From contig OY725499.1 in assembly GCA_963281255.1 (NCBI GenBank), forward strand, positions 1,620,096 through 1,684,095: DNA of 64,000 bases. Reading direction: 5' to 3'. Positions 1-10,505 of the stretch are shown one piece after another. The position numbers were made by a program, and so were the translations under genes. The notes beneath the pieces were generated by a model, which was not told where the DNA came from, ran no database searches, and worked only from the letters and a program-made list of their open reading frames with translations. The stretch is from Aphrocallistes beatrix. Its lineage: Eukaryota > Porifera > Hexactinellida > Sceptrulophora > Aphrocallistidae. Within the stretch, counting starts at the first letter, position 1. Each line of letters starts with the position of its first letter.

Positions 1-58
1 TCACTTGAGTTTATTTGTACGTAACTGTATTGTAATTTTACTTTATGCAAATCTCTAG

Positions 59-1374
59 TGTCATCATCTCTTTGGATTTAGTAGAGAATCCATATTAGCA
101 CATATCAAGAATTTCAAAGTATGTAATGCTTATTTTCTTAGTTTCATCTTTATTACTCTTGTTGTATATTTGCATTCACTTTATTGTCATTCCATCTAAT
201 TGACGTCAATGACACGAATTTGAAAGTTTTCACGTAAACATCCTGGACCTGTAAGATCTGACTAATTTTATAGATTTGCTTTTCATTAGGAAATTCTTGA
301 AGAGAATGTGCGAATTGGCACATTCATTACTCCTCTACACGAGGATTTACACAAGAAGCTGAGAGTATACCATCATTATGTGCCCAACTCCCTTCTATTT
401 CAGTTTTTGAAAGATGTCAAAGAAGAGCAAATGGTAAGTCTTGCATTTTTTAAGTTGATTATTATTACACATTATTTAGTAATAACTTATATGTTCAATT
501 TTGTCTAATTAGAAAAGAGAGTTGATAGAGATACTGCTTAGCTGGACATCTGACCTCTATCCTAATTTTACAGAAATTGAGGCTGCGAGATACACACACA
601 AAGTATTGTATTTTCTGGTAAATGATGCAACCATTTTGTTGGAAAATATTACTTTAAATATATATCTAATAAATATTTTGATAGGCAATGCAATATCTTA
701 ATACGATGCTTTGGGAGACATTCGAAGAATCGATTCCAGCTCACGGTCCTGACATTCCCACTTCTCCTGAGGTGAATGTAGTAAATCAACTCTGGCAAAA
801 GAACAAATGTAATCTTTTGGGACTACCGTTCGAATCGGTAAGCAAGCAGCCGGTTAATTACAATGGACAGCCACTAAAGAAATACAAACCCTGGGAAACA
901 GAGAACATTATTCGAGATGGTAATTGCCTGTTTCGATGCCTATCCAATGTCATCACAGGGAATCAGAACAGTCACCTACAGCTCCGTACAATTATCACTC
1001 GATATATCGCAACCAAAGGTACATCACGGCTTGGTTGGTATTTCAAAACAAAACAAACAACACCTTGTGAGTACCTTCTATCAGAAAACCTAACCTTGCT
1101 TGAAGGGACATGGGGAAGTGATGTAGAAATAATGGCCGCTTCTTCTATCTTAGATGTCGATATATACATCGCCAATGATGTTTATCGAAAGGAAGGGACG
1201 TTGATTCCTGAGGTGCGTTGGAGCTTGATCAGAGCAAGTCCCAATCCAACTGCCGCAATATATACTATAACCAACTATTGTGATCATTACGAGCCTGTTA
1301 TTTCAATGCTGGACAGCCCTACCCCTACATACGGAGTTACTATATCAGACGACAAAATTTACACAGTGGAATAA
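59..1374 (+). CDS. OTU-domain cysteine protease, 3' part of a multi-exon gene
   Basis: Four exons join in one frame with every junction between codons: 59-118, 290-433, 513-617 and 685-1374. Donors are GTATGT (119), GTAAGT (434) and GTAAAT (618); acceptor AGs end at 58, 289, 512 and 684. The gene enters from the left edge, so its start is missing. Counting from the Met at 688, the last exon has an OTU fold: DGNCLFR with Asp77 and nucleophile Cys80, WGSDVEIMAAS near 142-152, and NYCDHYEPV with catalytic His200. OTU proteases remove ubiquitin or act as viral or transposon-borne proteases. The roughly 100 residues before the domain (exons 1-3, for example HEDLHKKLR and ELIEILLSWTSDL) are not a domain I recognise. 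The catalytic residues and splice sites look intact, so the gene may be active. A hammerhead ribozyme begins 40 bases after the stop. It could be a cellular gene or a captured element gene; the OTU call itself is firm. Confidence 0.8.
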
Positions 1375-1413
1375 TAAACTTTTGCGACACTTTACCACCG
1401 ATCCATCTATCTT

Positions 1414-1470
1414 AAGTGTCTTGCGTGAATGGTAACGCAACTGATGAGTCCTAGCCGGGACGAAACACAA
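1414..1470 (+). ncRNA. Hammerhead ribozyme (stem III open, type III layout)
   Basis: All conserved parts are present in order. A GUC cleavage triplet lies at 1418-1420. Stem I is UUGCGU (1421-1426) with ACGCAA (1435-1440) around an 8-base loop. The core CUGAUGA is at 1441-1447. Stem II is GUCC (1448-1451) with GGAC (1458-1461) around UAGCCG. GAAA follows at 1462-1465. Stem III is short: A1465-U1419, C1466-G1418, A1467-U1417 and C1468-G1416. Predicted self-cleavage is after C1420. Nothing in the core deviates from the consensus. It lies between the OTU stop (1374) and a hAT-like insertion (1492). Hammerheads are known from Penelope-like elements, retrozymes, satellite repeats and a few 3' UTRs; which of these applies here is not settled by the sequence. 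Confidence 0.88.
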
Positions 1471-1491
1471 AATAGAATTAGAGATGATGAA

Positions 1492-1772
1492 CATAGGCGT
1501 AGAGTTTTCATATTTTTCCAAAAGAGTAAGGGGTCCAATTACCCACTGCTCACCATCAGTCTAGCGATAAATCTTAAAAGCAACATATTTTAGTTGATAC
1601 TTTGTACTGTCGCAATAATATAATTCAATACGTACTAAATTCTTCTAAAAAGAACTATAGTCTACCTCTCTAGCTGAGAACACCTTCAATTTAATTGGTG
1701 GATCTAGCCAGATCAACATATTGAAGTGTGGGGGGGGGGGCTCCCCCTAATTTGGCTAACTCTACGCCTATG
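1492..1772. mobile_element. hAT-like non-autonomous element (281 bp)
   Basis: The ends are perfect 15-bp inverted repeats beginning CATAGGCGTAGAGTT. They are flanked by an 8-bp duplication, ATGATGAA (1484-1491) and ATGATGAG (1773-1780), with one mismatch. Ends of the form CA...GGCGTAG and 8-bp duplications are typical of the hAT superfamily. There is no ORF. The interior contains a run of 11 or more G followed by CTCCCCC near 1729-1747. The same end sequence occurs at 23119-23528 and 32067-32376. Confidence 0.8.
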
Positions 1773-1780
1773 ATGATGAG

Positions 1781-2572
1781 TTCTGAATTTGTCACCGATT
1801 AAGCAGTACTCTTGACTGGATCGACTGACAATCACTCTACAAGTTGAACACTTAACTGGCTACTTTTGGTCTCTCGACTTAAATTTCTCCGAGAGAAGAA
1901 GGGATGGAAACAGAATATTATACACAGCCTTCCAATGATACAATCCTAATATTCCTCACCGATAAATCCACATATACTCAAATAGACAAATTACATTGTC
2001 GAATATTCAAAAAGAGTTGATACTTTTATTTATATGCATACAATTTTATACTGTATTGATTATATTTTTCTGTGTTTGAAGTTGTTTCAATCAATTATTA
2101 TCATTTCCACTCAAGTCTATATTTATATTATGTGACGAGTTAATTTAGTTAGCAAACTTTTAAAGGGGTGCACCAGCCATCACAAGAAGGTTGGCAGAAT
2201 TTAATTAAAATCTAAAAACAAAGTTCAAATATTTACGGACAAAGTTAATTTTGTGGATATTTTACAGTATGATGAATGTCACAAGTAGCTACATGTGATT
2301 AAATGCCCTGAAGTAAGCATCATGGGAGATAGTGCTGATAAAAATGAACAAATTTATTTAATTTAAGAGCATGAGTACATTAATATATAGTGGGATGGTT
2401 GAGTTATCGTTTGAGAAATGTAATGACAGTACAATATATACAGCTTAAAATCAAGTGACATATCTCTGGTACATACAATTCAAACGTCTCATAAAGCTAT
2501 GCAGCGCCTCAAAATACAACATATAAAAATCTAATAGCACATCCCTGGTCCACACTATACAGCGCCTCAAAA
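1781..2572. other. No gene seen; AT-rich intergenic DNA
   Basis: I see no coding signal. An 18-bp direct repeat (AGCGCCTCAAAATACAAC) occurs at 2503-2520 and again at 2561-2578, just before the first TTAA-A fragment. Confidence 0.5.
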
Positions 2573-2721
2573 TACAACGAAACAGTGCCAAGAATATGAT
2601 TTATTATTACAATTATCTCAAGCTGTTCTGAGTCAGGGGCCTCAAGGAAATTTGTGGATTTTCAGGGTACTATTGCTATTTTTTGTAAATATTTGGTTCG
2701 AATATACCTAAATCAGCAGTA
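2573..2721 (+). mobile_element. TTAA-A element fragment
   Basis: This stretch matches the internal GGGGCCTCAAGGAAATTTG region of the complete TTAA-A copy at 34702-36641 (around 35850-35990). It is cut off on both sides. It is followed at 2722-2725 by TTAA and a degenerate TTAA-A left end. Confidence 0.6.
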
Positions 2722-2725
2722 TTAA

Positions 2726-5700
2726 ACGCTAGTGCCCGCGAAAAACATTACCTAACGTAAAAAAAATGGCAAATTTTTTTATTACCAATTCCATTGTATC
2801 ACTGAGTGGTCTACCATCTAATCTTACGATTTCAACGGTATTTATTTAGATTTTTATAAGGCAACCCCCTAAAGTTTGATGTTACTAAAAATCAGAAAAT
2901 TTTGGTGGTTTTTCAGCGGATTTATCAATTCGTTTCTTGCTTATTTGATATTTTTTTAATGATATGGGCCTCAAAATTGTTTTAGCCCCTTTAGACATTA
3001 TAAATCACATTAAGGAAAAAGGCATATAAAATCCAATCAAAATATCTTTATAAAGGAGTTCATTTGAATAATGCTCTGGACATGGCCAGTGTGATATCAG
3101 ATATTTAGCGACAATTGTATCTAAAATAGATTTCTGATTATTTTTTTTAAAAATTGTTCAGATCCGACCATTTGTTCGTGAGATATCGCATATTATAGGT
3201 AAATTTCGGGCACTATAGCTCTCTATGGTCCCAAAAGAAGCCGATGTCATATCTAAAAAAACTATTGAAGATATAGGATATATGATAATCTTAAATAAAA
3301 GGATATATATGATAATATATAAGTTCCTCAAACATCTTTTTGTCAAAATGTGTCTATTTCTCGACTTTTCATAGATTTTATTGTAATACAAATTCTATGG
3401 AGAACTTTGAATATATCAGAAAATGGCGAATCTAATAATGGAATATGCGTCTAAAGTAGCTATTAAAGCTATTAAGCTAAACAATCATTGCAATTATCGC
3501 AAATAATGTGTACAGAAAAATTGTAGCACTTTTCATAATTATTTTGGAAGTTCTGCCCTTTTACCTCCCAGATTCGGTCAAAAACCCCTATTTATGGTCT
3601 AAAAGGAAATATCTACCTATCTCTTAAAATATATGCCAAAATTCTTAGCTTTCAATTCCTAATATACTTTTTATAACAGTATATATATGATTCTTTGACA
3701 ATAACTGTAGTACGTTCTATGGAATGCTTAAGATTTTTATCATGTGATTACGTAGCATTTTTCGAAAATCCTAACTTGGAAACTAAAAGTCGTAGACTCT
3801 CGCTCTAACTTCCTAATATACTTTTTAGAAGCTCTTTATTCATTCTAAACCGATGGATTATACTTTGTATCGCTAGGACTATGAATTATTTTCCCAATTT
3901 GTTCAAATTGTTCGGGAATTAGGCGCCTCAAGGAAATTGGTGGATTAGCAGCATACTTTTGCTATTTTGTTTGCATTATATCTAATTCATCAGTATAAAT
4001 TCCCATGAATTATTTTATTTAGCCTTAAGGATACCGCCCGTGAAAAATCCATAGGTTTGGCTTACAGCATATATCAAGAATAGAGATATATAAGATGTTA
4101 AGCGTGGGCAGGTAGTGCAATTAAAAAATATTGAGACATGCCAAACAGTTTTTGGTTCACATTTCTAGTTTTTGAATTACAGCGTCTCAAAGTCGGTTTT
4201 TTTCGTTTTTCCCTAGCACATCTTAATGGTAAGCCCTCCTCCACTCTGTGATTTTTTTAAAGCACATGTTTGGATCAAATGCTTCGAAAATTTATTCATA
4301 GATAGTCTATCATATTTGCCACTTCATAGGACCAAAAGAAAGTTAAAATTTTAAAAATTGTAAATTTTATCGGTGTCCGAATAAAAAGGGCCAAAAAACG
4401 GCGAAAAAAGCCCGATTTTCTTTGCAAATCAGCAATAAAATCACAAATTTATAAAATATCAAAAATTGAGTGGTCCTACGCTCATCGCCTAATGATATGG
4501 AACAACTGAAATTTTCAAACCTCTATCTCAAAGCAATTTTGAGTTAAAATTTTTGAAAGACGGTCAATTTTGGAATTTTAAAGTCCCGAGATATAAGGAT
4601 TTGAAGTTTTGATGGTAAGAACGATGTAAAATGAGCTATTAACGAAAAATAAAAGCATCCATGGACATTTAATCGCGTGTATACTAATGAATTAGATGTA
4701 TTCCAACAGATTATGGTGAAAATAGCAAAATTATACTGAAAATTCACAAATTACCTTGAGGCCCCTAACCCCGAATATTTTGAACCAATTAGGGAATGTA
4801 AATCATATTCCTAGCAGTACAATGTATAATTCATCGGTTTAGAATGAGTAAAGAGCTACCAAAAAGTATATTAGGAAGTTAGAGCGAGAGTCTACGACTT
4901 TTAGTTTTCAAGTTAGGATTTTCGAAAAATGCTACGTCATCACGTGATAAAAATTTGAAACTTAGCATTCCATTCCTTGTAGTACATTTATTATTTAAGA
5001 ATCAGATATATACCGTCTTGAAAAGTATATTAGGAATTGAGAGCTAAGAATTTTGGTGTATATTTCCCGAGATATGGAGGAATCTGTTTTTGGACCATAA
5101 ATGGGGGGCTTTGACCGAAATTTGGAGATAAATGCTTTGAACTTCCAAAATAATCTTGTTGAGTGCTTCAAAGTTTCTGTATACATTGCTAGTGACTATT
5201 GCATTGTTTTTTGAGTATAATAGCTACTTTTGGGAACTTATTTCATGACAAGATTCACAATTTTCTAATATATTCAAAGTTCTCCATAGAATTTGTATTA
5301 CAACAAAAACGATGATTAGTCAAGAAATATTTACTTTTTGACAAAGAGATGTTTGAGGAACCTATATATTATCATATATATCCTTTCATTTAAGATTATT
5401 ATAGATTATATATCTTCAATAGTTTTTAAGCATTGACATCGAGCACTTTGGGGGCCATAGAGTGGTTTGATGTCCGAACTTTACCTACAATATACTATAA
5501 CTTACGAACTAATGGTCCGATCTGAACAAACTTTTTTTTAAAATGTTCAGAATTTTTTTCTATACACAATAGCTAATATCACAACGGCCATTTCCCGAGC
5601 ATTTTAGAAATGAAGTCCCTCATAAAGATATTTTCGATTGGATTTCAGGTGCCTCTTTTTCTAAATTCATCTGTTTTATAATATTTAAAGGGGCCAAAAC

Positions 5701-5985
5701 CATTTTGAGGTTCGTATAATTGAAAAAATATCAGATAAGTTAGAAAATAATTGATGAATGCGCCGCAAAATCACGAATAACTTTCCGATTTTTAGTACGC
5801 CTGAGCTTTAGGTGCCCAGTTCTACAATATTAAAATAAATACCGTCCAACAAGTACGATTAGATGGTAGACTACTCAATAATCCGATGGAATTGACACTA
5901 AAAAATTCCACAATTTTTTTTTATGTTTTGCGATGTTTTTCGAGGGCGGTATCCTTAATAGCTCATTTACATTGTTCTTAACATT
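2726..5985 (+). mobile_element. TTAA-A element, degenerate, split by a second TTAA-A copy
   Basis: The left end is diverged (GCCCGCGAAAAA near 2733-2745). The body then runs parallel to the complete copy at 34702-36641 as far as 4024. It resumes at 5959 with TAGCTCATTTACATTG, the sequence expected next in the family, and is lost near 5985. The break falls exactly at a TTAA, now present on both sides of the inserted copy (4025-4028 and 5955-5958). This shows directly that TTAA is the duplicated target. Confidence 0.7.
4029..5954 (-). mobile_element. TTAA-A element, complete, 1926 bp
   Basis: The copy is bounded by TTAA (4025-4028 and 5955-5958) with inverted ends GGATACCGCCC...GAAAAA of about 19 bp. 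It lies in reverse orientation relative to 34702-36641 and is inserted inside an older TTAA-A copy. No ORF is longer than about 67 codons and no transposase motif is visible, so it must be mobilised in trans if at all. TTAA duplication is known for the piggyBac and Kolobok superfamilies. The end sequence GGATACC does not match piggyBac ends I know, so the superfamily is left open. Confidence 0.75.
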
Positions 5986-6482
5986 TATTTCAGACAGGAA
6001 ATATTATTTGTCTTTTCATCCGTTTTCTCGAATATCTTATGATGCTAATAATGATTTTTAAAATAAATTTCTCCAAGAGATGGTTTAAGATATAGCGTTA
6101 AAACTTTCCAAAAACATGTAATATATGATGATGTATATATCTAACGAAGCCGATTTTCTATTTTAAATTTTGTTTCGCGAATAAGTGTGAATAATGTTGA
6201 AAATTTCGAAAACCCCCGAAAAATCGGTAAAAATCGGCTATGGTAATAAGAGAGCTTAAATGCTGCGATCATTGTCTTTCTAATATTCAATTTAAACATC
6301 GTTATCTGCATTTATAATGCTTGATTTTCTGATAGAGCAACAATAGGAAGACCTCAAGCCAAAAAATCTAAAAATTTTAGTTAGAATGTATATGTATTCC
6401 TCAGTTGCTATGGAAACAAAAAATTACATGTTTAAGCCATAACTCGAAAAGTATAGATCGTTGACACTAAGAAATTATGCAC
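5986..6482. other. No gene seen
   Basis: This is AT-rich sequence between the TTAA-A nest and a small inverted repeat. I recognise no coding signal or known repeat in it. Confidence 0.45.
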
Positions 6483-6685
6483 TTAATCCGTAATCTATTA
6501 TTTCCTATATGAGAATAATACTATTCACATGTCTATTTTCAATAAATTCTGAGTTATCTAGGATTTTGTAACATTTCATTACTTCTCTATAGATCATGAT
6601 GGAATCCTAGATAACTCAGAACTTATTGAAAATAGACATGTGAATAGTATTATTCTCATATAGGAAGTAATAGTTTACGGATTAA
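6483..6685. repeat. TTAA-bounded inverted repeat with 83-bp arms
   Basis: The arms 6483-6565 and 6603-6685 are reverse complements with about four mismatches, separated by 37 bases. Both outer ends are TTAA followed by TCCGTAA. The right-hand TTAA (6682-6685) also serves as the flank of the truncated TTAA-A copy that follows. It looks like a small foldback element that also targets TTAA. Confidence 0.7.
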
Positions 6686-7338
6686 GGATACCGCCCTCGA
6701 AAAAACATATGATTTGGCTTACAACATACGATGAAAGGAGAGCTATAAGAGATGTTAAGCGGGGGGAGGTATCTCCATCAATAAATACTGGCACATTCCA
6801 AACCGTTTTTGATTCTCATTTCTAGTTTTTGAGATACATGTCTCAAAGTCTGTTTTTTTCGTTTTCCGCTAGCACAGCTTAATGGTAGAAATTCGGGCAC
6901 TCAAGGAATTGTTTAGGACATACCAAGGAATCAAATGCTTCTAAAATCGAATCATAGATTGTCTACCATATTTGCAACTTCCTAGGACAAGAAGAAAGTT
7001 AAAATGACAAAAATTGTAAATTTTAATGGTGTCCAAACAAAAAGGGCCAAAAAACGGCGAAAAATGTCTATTTTTTTGGGAAATCAGGAATAAAATCACC
7101 AAGTTAATAGATATCGAAATAAAGTGGTCCTACGTTCATCGCCTAATGATATGGAACAACTCTTGAAATTTTCAAACCTTTATCTCAAACCAATATTGAA
7201 TTAAAATTCTGTAAAGACGGTCAATTTTGAAATTTGAAAGTCCCGAGATATAGGGATTTTAAGTTTAGATGTTAAGAAATGTGTAAAATGACTTATTAAT
7301 TGTGAACAAAAGCATTCTTAGACATTTATTCGCATTAA
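6686..7338 (-). mobile_element. TTAA-A element, truncated
   Basis: It starts at TTAA with GGATACCGCCCTCGAAAAA and continues as the reverse complement of the right third of the family, through the GGCGATGAACG-type segment and the TTATTCGCAT segment. It then stops near 7338. Confidence 0.75.
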
Positions 7339-7592
7339 CGCTAGTGACCTCGAAGTTCTATTACGTTATATGGCTACTTTCCCAATCTTGAAGTATAGCT
7401 TAAATCTTTATAGCTACTTTACATTCAGTATGAAAAATGCAAATTTTAACCATATCAGCATACATATTTTAGAATCACGAGGGTAGTTATTTTTAAACTG
7501 CATTTTTTCGCTTCCATCCTTTATAATACAACCAATACTATTTTTCTCAATTACTCAATACAATGAAATCAATGTTTCAGCTTCTAATTTGT
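7339..7592. other. No gene seen
   Basis: Short AT-rich spacer between TTAA-A and TTAA-B copies, with no recognisable content. Confidence 0.4.
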
Positions 7593-7596
7593 TTAA

Positions 7597-8786
7597 GGTT
7601 GGCCTTTCCTATGGGCATTTTGTTTTTTATCAAAAATTTAAAAGGACTTTTTAATCATTTTTAGATACCTAAAAGGGTTCTAAACATTAATTTCGATTTT
7701 TAGAATTTCAATGGTAATATTTCGCCACTTAGAGCCACTTGTACCACCTGGTCTCGCCCAAAAAAGGACACATTTTTGAACCGAAATGTCTCAAATCCAT
7801 AACTTCTTTAAACCATGTCCGATCATTATTTTAATGCTAAATTCGTCCTCAGCACTAGATTTCCAGCAATTTGATATATATATTGGGCACATTTGGAGAA
7901 ATTCTTTGGCTGCTGATTCCTAGCAACGGCCAGGAATGTGAAAAAATTCTTGCAATGCACGGACATCCAAAAAATCTCCAAATATGGTCAATATATATAT
8001 CAAATTGGTGGAAATGTAGTGCTGAGTACGAAGTTAGCATTACAATGATGATCAGACATGGGTCAAATAAGTTATTGATCTGGAATTCCTGCGGATACTA
8101 TCGAATGTGGTTATTTTTGGGTGGCTAGTCATCAATGACCAGTTTTCACACTTTTGATTGTGAAAAATTTGATATACCATTTTTGAAGTTAAGTACTGCT
8201 ATAAATTGTCGAATAAGGATATTTGCATGTTATTTAATACTCCAAAGCAGTTAAAACTAATGGAAATTGAGGGACTTATATAAATATTTTTTAAATCCTA
8301 TTTTCTCCGACTTTTTTTTCATCAATTATAAAGGTGATAACTTTTTGAAATTCCACATAGGGGCGAAAACTCAACGGTTTTTGATAGATCTCGAAGAGTA
8401 GAACATAATGAACAGACAGATTTTTGATATTAGGAATAAAAAGAGAATAATGAAAAAAATAGTGTCAAAATTACTAAAAATATAATTCCTCGGGTGTTTT
8501 GGTGTGAATTATTAACAATTTTCAAAATTTCAAGAATATGTCAGTTCATTAGTTAAAGCATCGATTTATGAATGAATTTGAAAAGTTTCTAAAGGATTGT
8601 AGGCATATTGTGTCTGATTTCTTCCTTGTAAAATGACCAAATCTATTTTTAAAAATGTATATCTGTTGCAATATTTCGATTATTATTGCAGTTTTGCAGA
8701 TAACTCTCCGATTCAAATCTGCACTGAAAAAATTAAATGAATCGGTTGAAAAAGTCAAAATTTCGCTATTATAGGAAAGGCCAACC
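7597..8786 (+). mobile_element. TTAA-B element, complete, 1190 bp
   Basis: The left end is GGTTGGCCTTTCCTATGGGC after TTAA (7593-7596). The right end reads TATAGGAAAGGCCAACC before TTAA (8787-8790). The inverted ends are about 16 bp and the two subterminal regions differ, so orientation can be read in every copy. The interior contains the hairpin-forming GGCCAGGAATGTG...CCAGGAAT motif and no ORF with a recognisable domain. The right-hand TTAA is shared with the next copy. Confidence 0.8.
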
Positions 8787-8790
8787 TTAA

Positions 8791-9392
8791 GGTTGGCCTT
8801 TCCTATGGGCATTTTGTTTTTCATCAAAATTTGCGAAAGGCCTTTTTAATCATTTTTAGATCCCTAAAGGAGTTCTGAACATTAATTTCGATTTTTAGAA
8901 TTTCAATGGTAATATTTCGCCACTTAGAGCCACTTGTACCACCTGGTGTCGCCCCAAAAAGGACACATTTTTGAACCGAAATGTCTCATATCCATAACTT
9001 CTTTGAACCATGTCAGATCATCATTTTAATGCTATATTCGTCCTCAGCACGAAATTTCCAGCAATTTGATATATATATTGGACATATTTGGAGAAATTCT
9101 TTGGCTGCGGGTTCCTAGCAACAGCCAGGAATGTGAAGAGATTCCTGGCCGTTGCTATGTACGCACATCCAAAAAAATCTCCAATTATGGCCAATATATA
9201 TATCAAATTCCTGGAAATATAGTGCTGAGCACGAATTTAGCATTAAAATGATGATCAGACATGGTTCAAAAAGTCAGTGATCTGGAATTCCAGCGGATAC
9301 TATCGAATGTGGTTATTTTTGGGTGGCCAGTCATCAAGACCAGTTTTTCACACATTTGAAGTTTAAAAATTTTGATATACCATATTTTGAAG
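8791..9392 (+). mobile_element. TTAA-B element, left half
   Basis: It begins at the TTAA shared with the previous copy. It breaks at GAAG|TTAA (9393), where another TTAA-B copy is inserted. The right half is not found after that insertion; sequence of the GCB family follows instead, so material has been lost or rearranged. Confidence 0.75.
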
Positions 9393-9396
9393 TTAA

Positions 9397-10145
9397 GGTT
9401 GGCCTTTCCTATAATAGCAACTATTGACTTTTTCAACCGATTCATTTAATTTTTCAGTGCAGATTTGAATCGCAGAGTTATCTGCAAAACTGCATTAATA
9501 ATTGAAATAATTAAAGAGATAAAAAATCTTTATAAAAAGATTTGGTCATTTTACAAGTAAGAAATCGGAAACAATATGCCCACAATCCATTAGAAACTTT
9601 TCAAATTCATTCATAAATCGATGATCTAACTAATGAACAGACAGATTTTTGAAATTTTGAAAATTGTTAAAAATTCACACCAAAACACCCGAGGAATTTT
9701 ATTTTTAGTAATTTTGAAACTATCTTTTTCATAATTCTCTTTTTATTTGTATTATCAAAATTCTGTCTAATCATTATGTTCTACTCTTCGAGATCTATCA
9801 GAAACTGTTAAGTTTTCGTCCCAATGTTGAATTTACAAAAAGTTATCACCTTTATAATTGCTGAAAAAAAAGTCTCAGAAAATAGGATTTAGAAAATATT
9901 TATATATGTCCCTCAATTTCCATTAGTTTTAACTGCTTTGGAATATGTTATGGACATGAGACAAAATGTGTCCTTTTTTAGGCGACACCAGGTGGTACAA
10001 GTGGCTCTAAGTGGCGAAATATTAGCATTGAAATTCTAAAAATCAAAATTATTGTTTAAAACCCCTTTAGTTATTCTAAAATGGTTAAAAAGGACTTTTG
10101 GCAAATTTTTGATAAAAAACAAAATGCCCATAGGAAAGGCCAACC
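9397..10145 (-). mobile_element. TTAA-B element, internally deleted, 749 bp
   Basis: Both TTAA flanks (9393-9396 and 10146-10149) and both inverted ends are present. The middle, from the GGAATATTAAATAAC region to the GTTATGGATATGAGAC region, is missing relative to the 1190-bp copy. It was inserted into a TTAA inside the preceding TTAA-B copy. Confidence 0.75.
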
Positions 10146-10149
10146 TTAA

Positions 10150-10372
10150 TGTGTGTATATATATTTTTATCTTTAACTTATTGATTGTAGAAACTGCCTT
10201 GCACAGAAAGCTGATTTTGGCATGTAGGAGGAGTCTTTTTGTTATGGTTCCACCAAAATTCGGAGAAATATGGTTATATTTAAAGTACATCAGGATAATC
10301 GAACTGATATATTTCAATTCAGATTATTTAGACATCTTAAAAAATATCTAAAATAATATTAGGATGTAATTG
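10150..10372 (-). repeat. GCB repeat fragment (tail portion) and spacer
   Basis: The reverse complement of the GCB tail is recognisable: GATTGTAGAAACTGCC, then AGAAAGCTGATTTTGGCATG, then GGTTCCACC near 10185-10260. The GC-rich block is absent. The following 10373-10500 contains GGGAGGGGGCATAGCTCCC and no gene. Confidence 0.5.
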
Positions 10373-10505
10373 GATTTCGAAATTATTTTAAAAATTGGGG
10401 TCTTTCACTTTTTAAATGGACATCCAAATGCTATTTCGGGAGGGGGCATAGCTCCCTACCCCCCAACTATACCACCGTATCAGTATCTATACAAGTGATA
10501 ATTAA

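Noticed and set aside
308..508. A 66-codon reading frame starting at 308
   Set aside because: It starts with GTG and reads through a good donor at 434 into an intron; the real unit is exon 290-433.
972..1175. Minus-strand reading frame inside the OTU exon
   Set aside because: Antisense shadow of the OTU domain.
4544..4747. 67-codon reading frame shared with 16841-17044
   Set aside because: The two frames are alike only because the two TTAA-A copies are close relatives; other copies, including the complete one at 34702-36641, have it broken.
7871..8128. Reading frames in TTAA-B copies (also 9066-9251, 55351-55536)
   Set aside because: They cover the hairpin motif of the element, and similar frames exist on both strands because the motif is palindromic.
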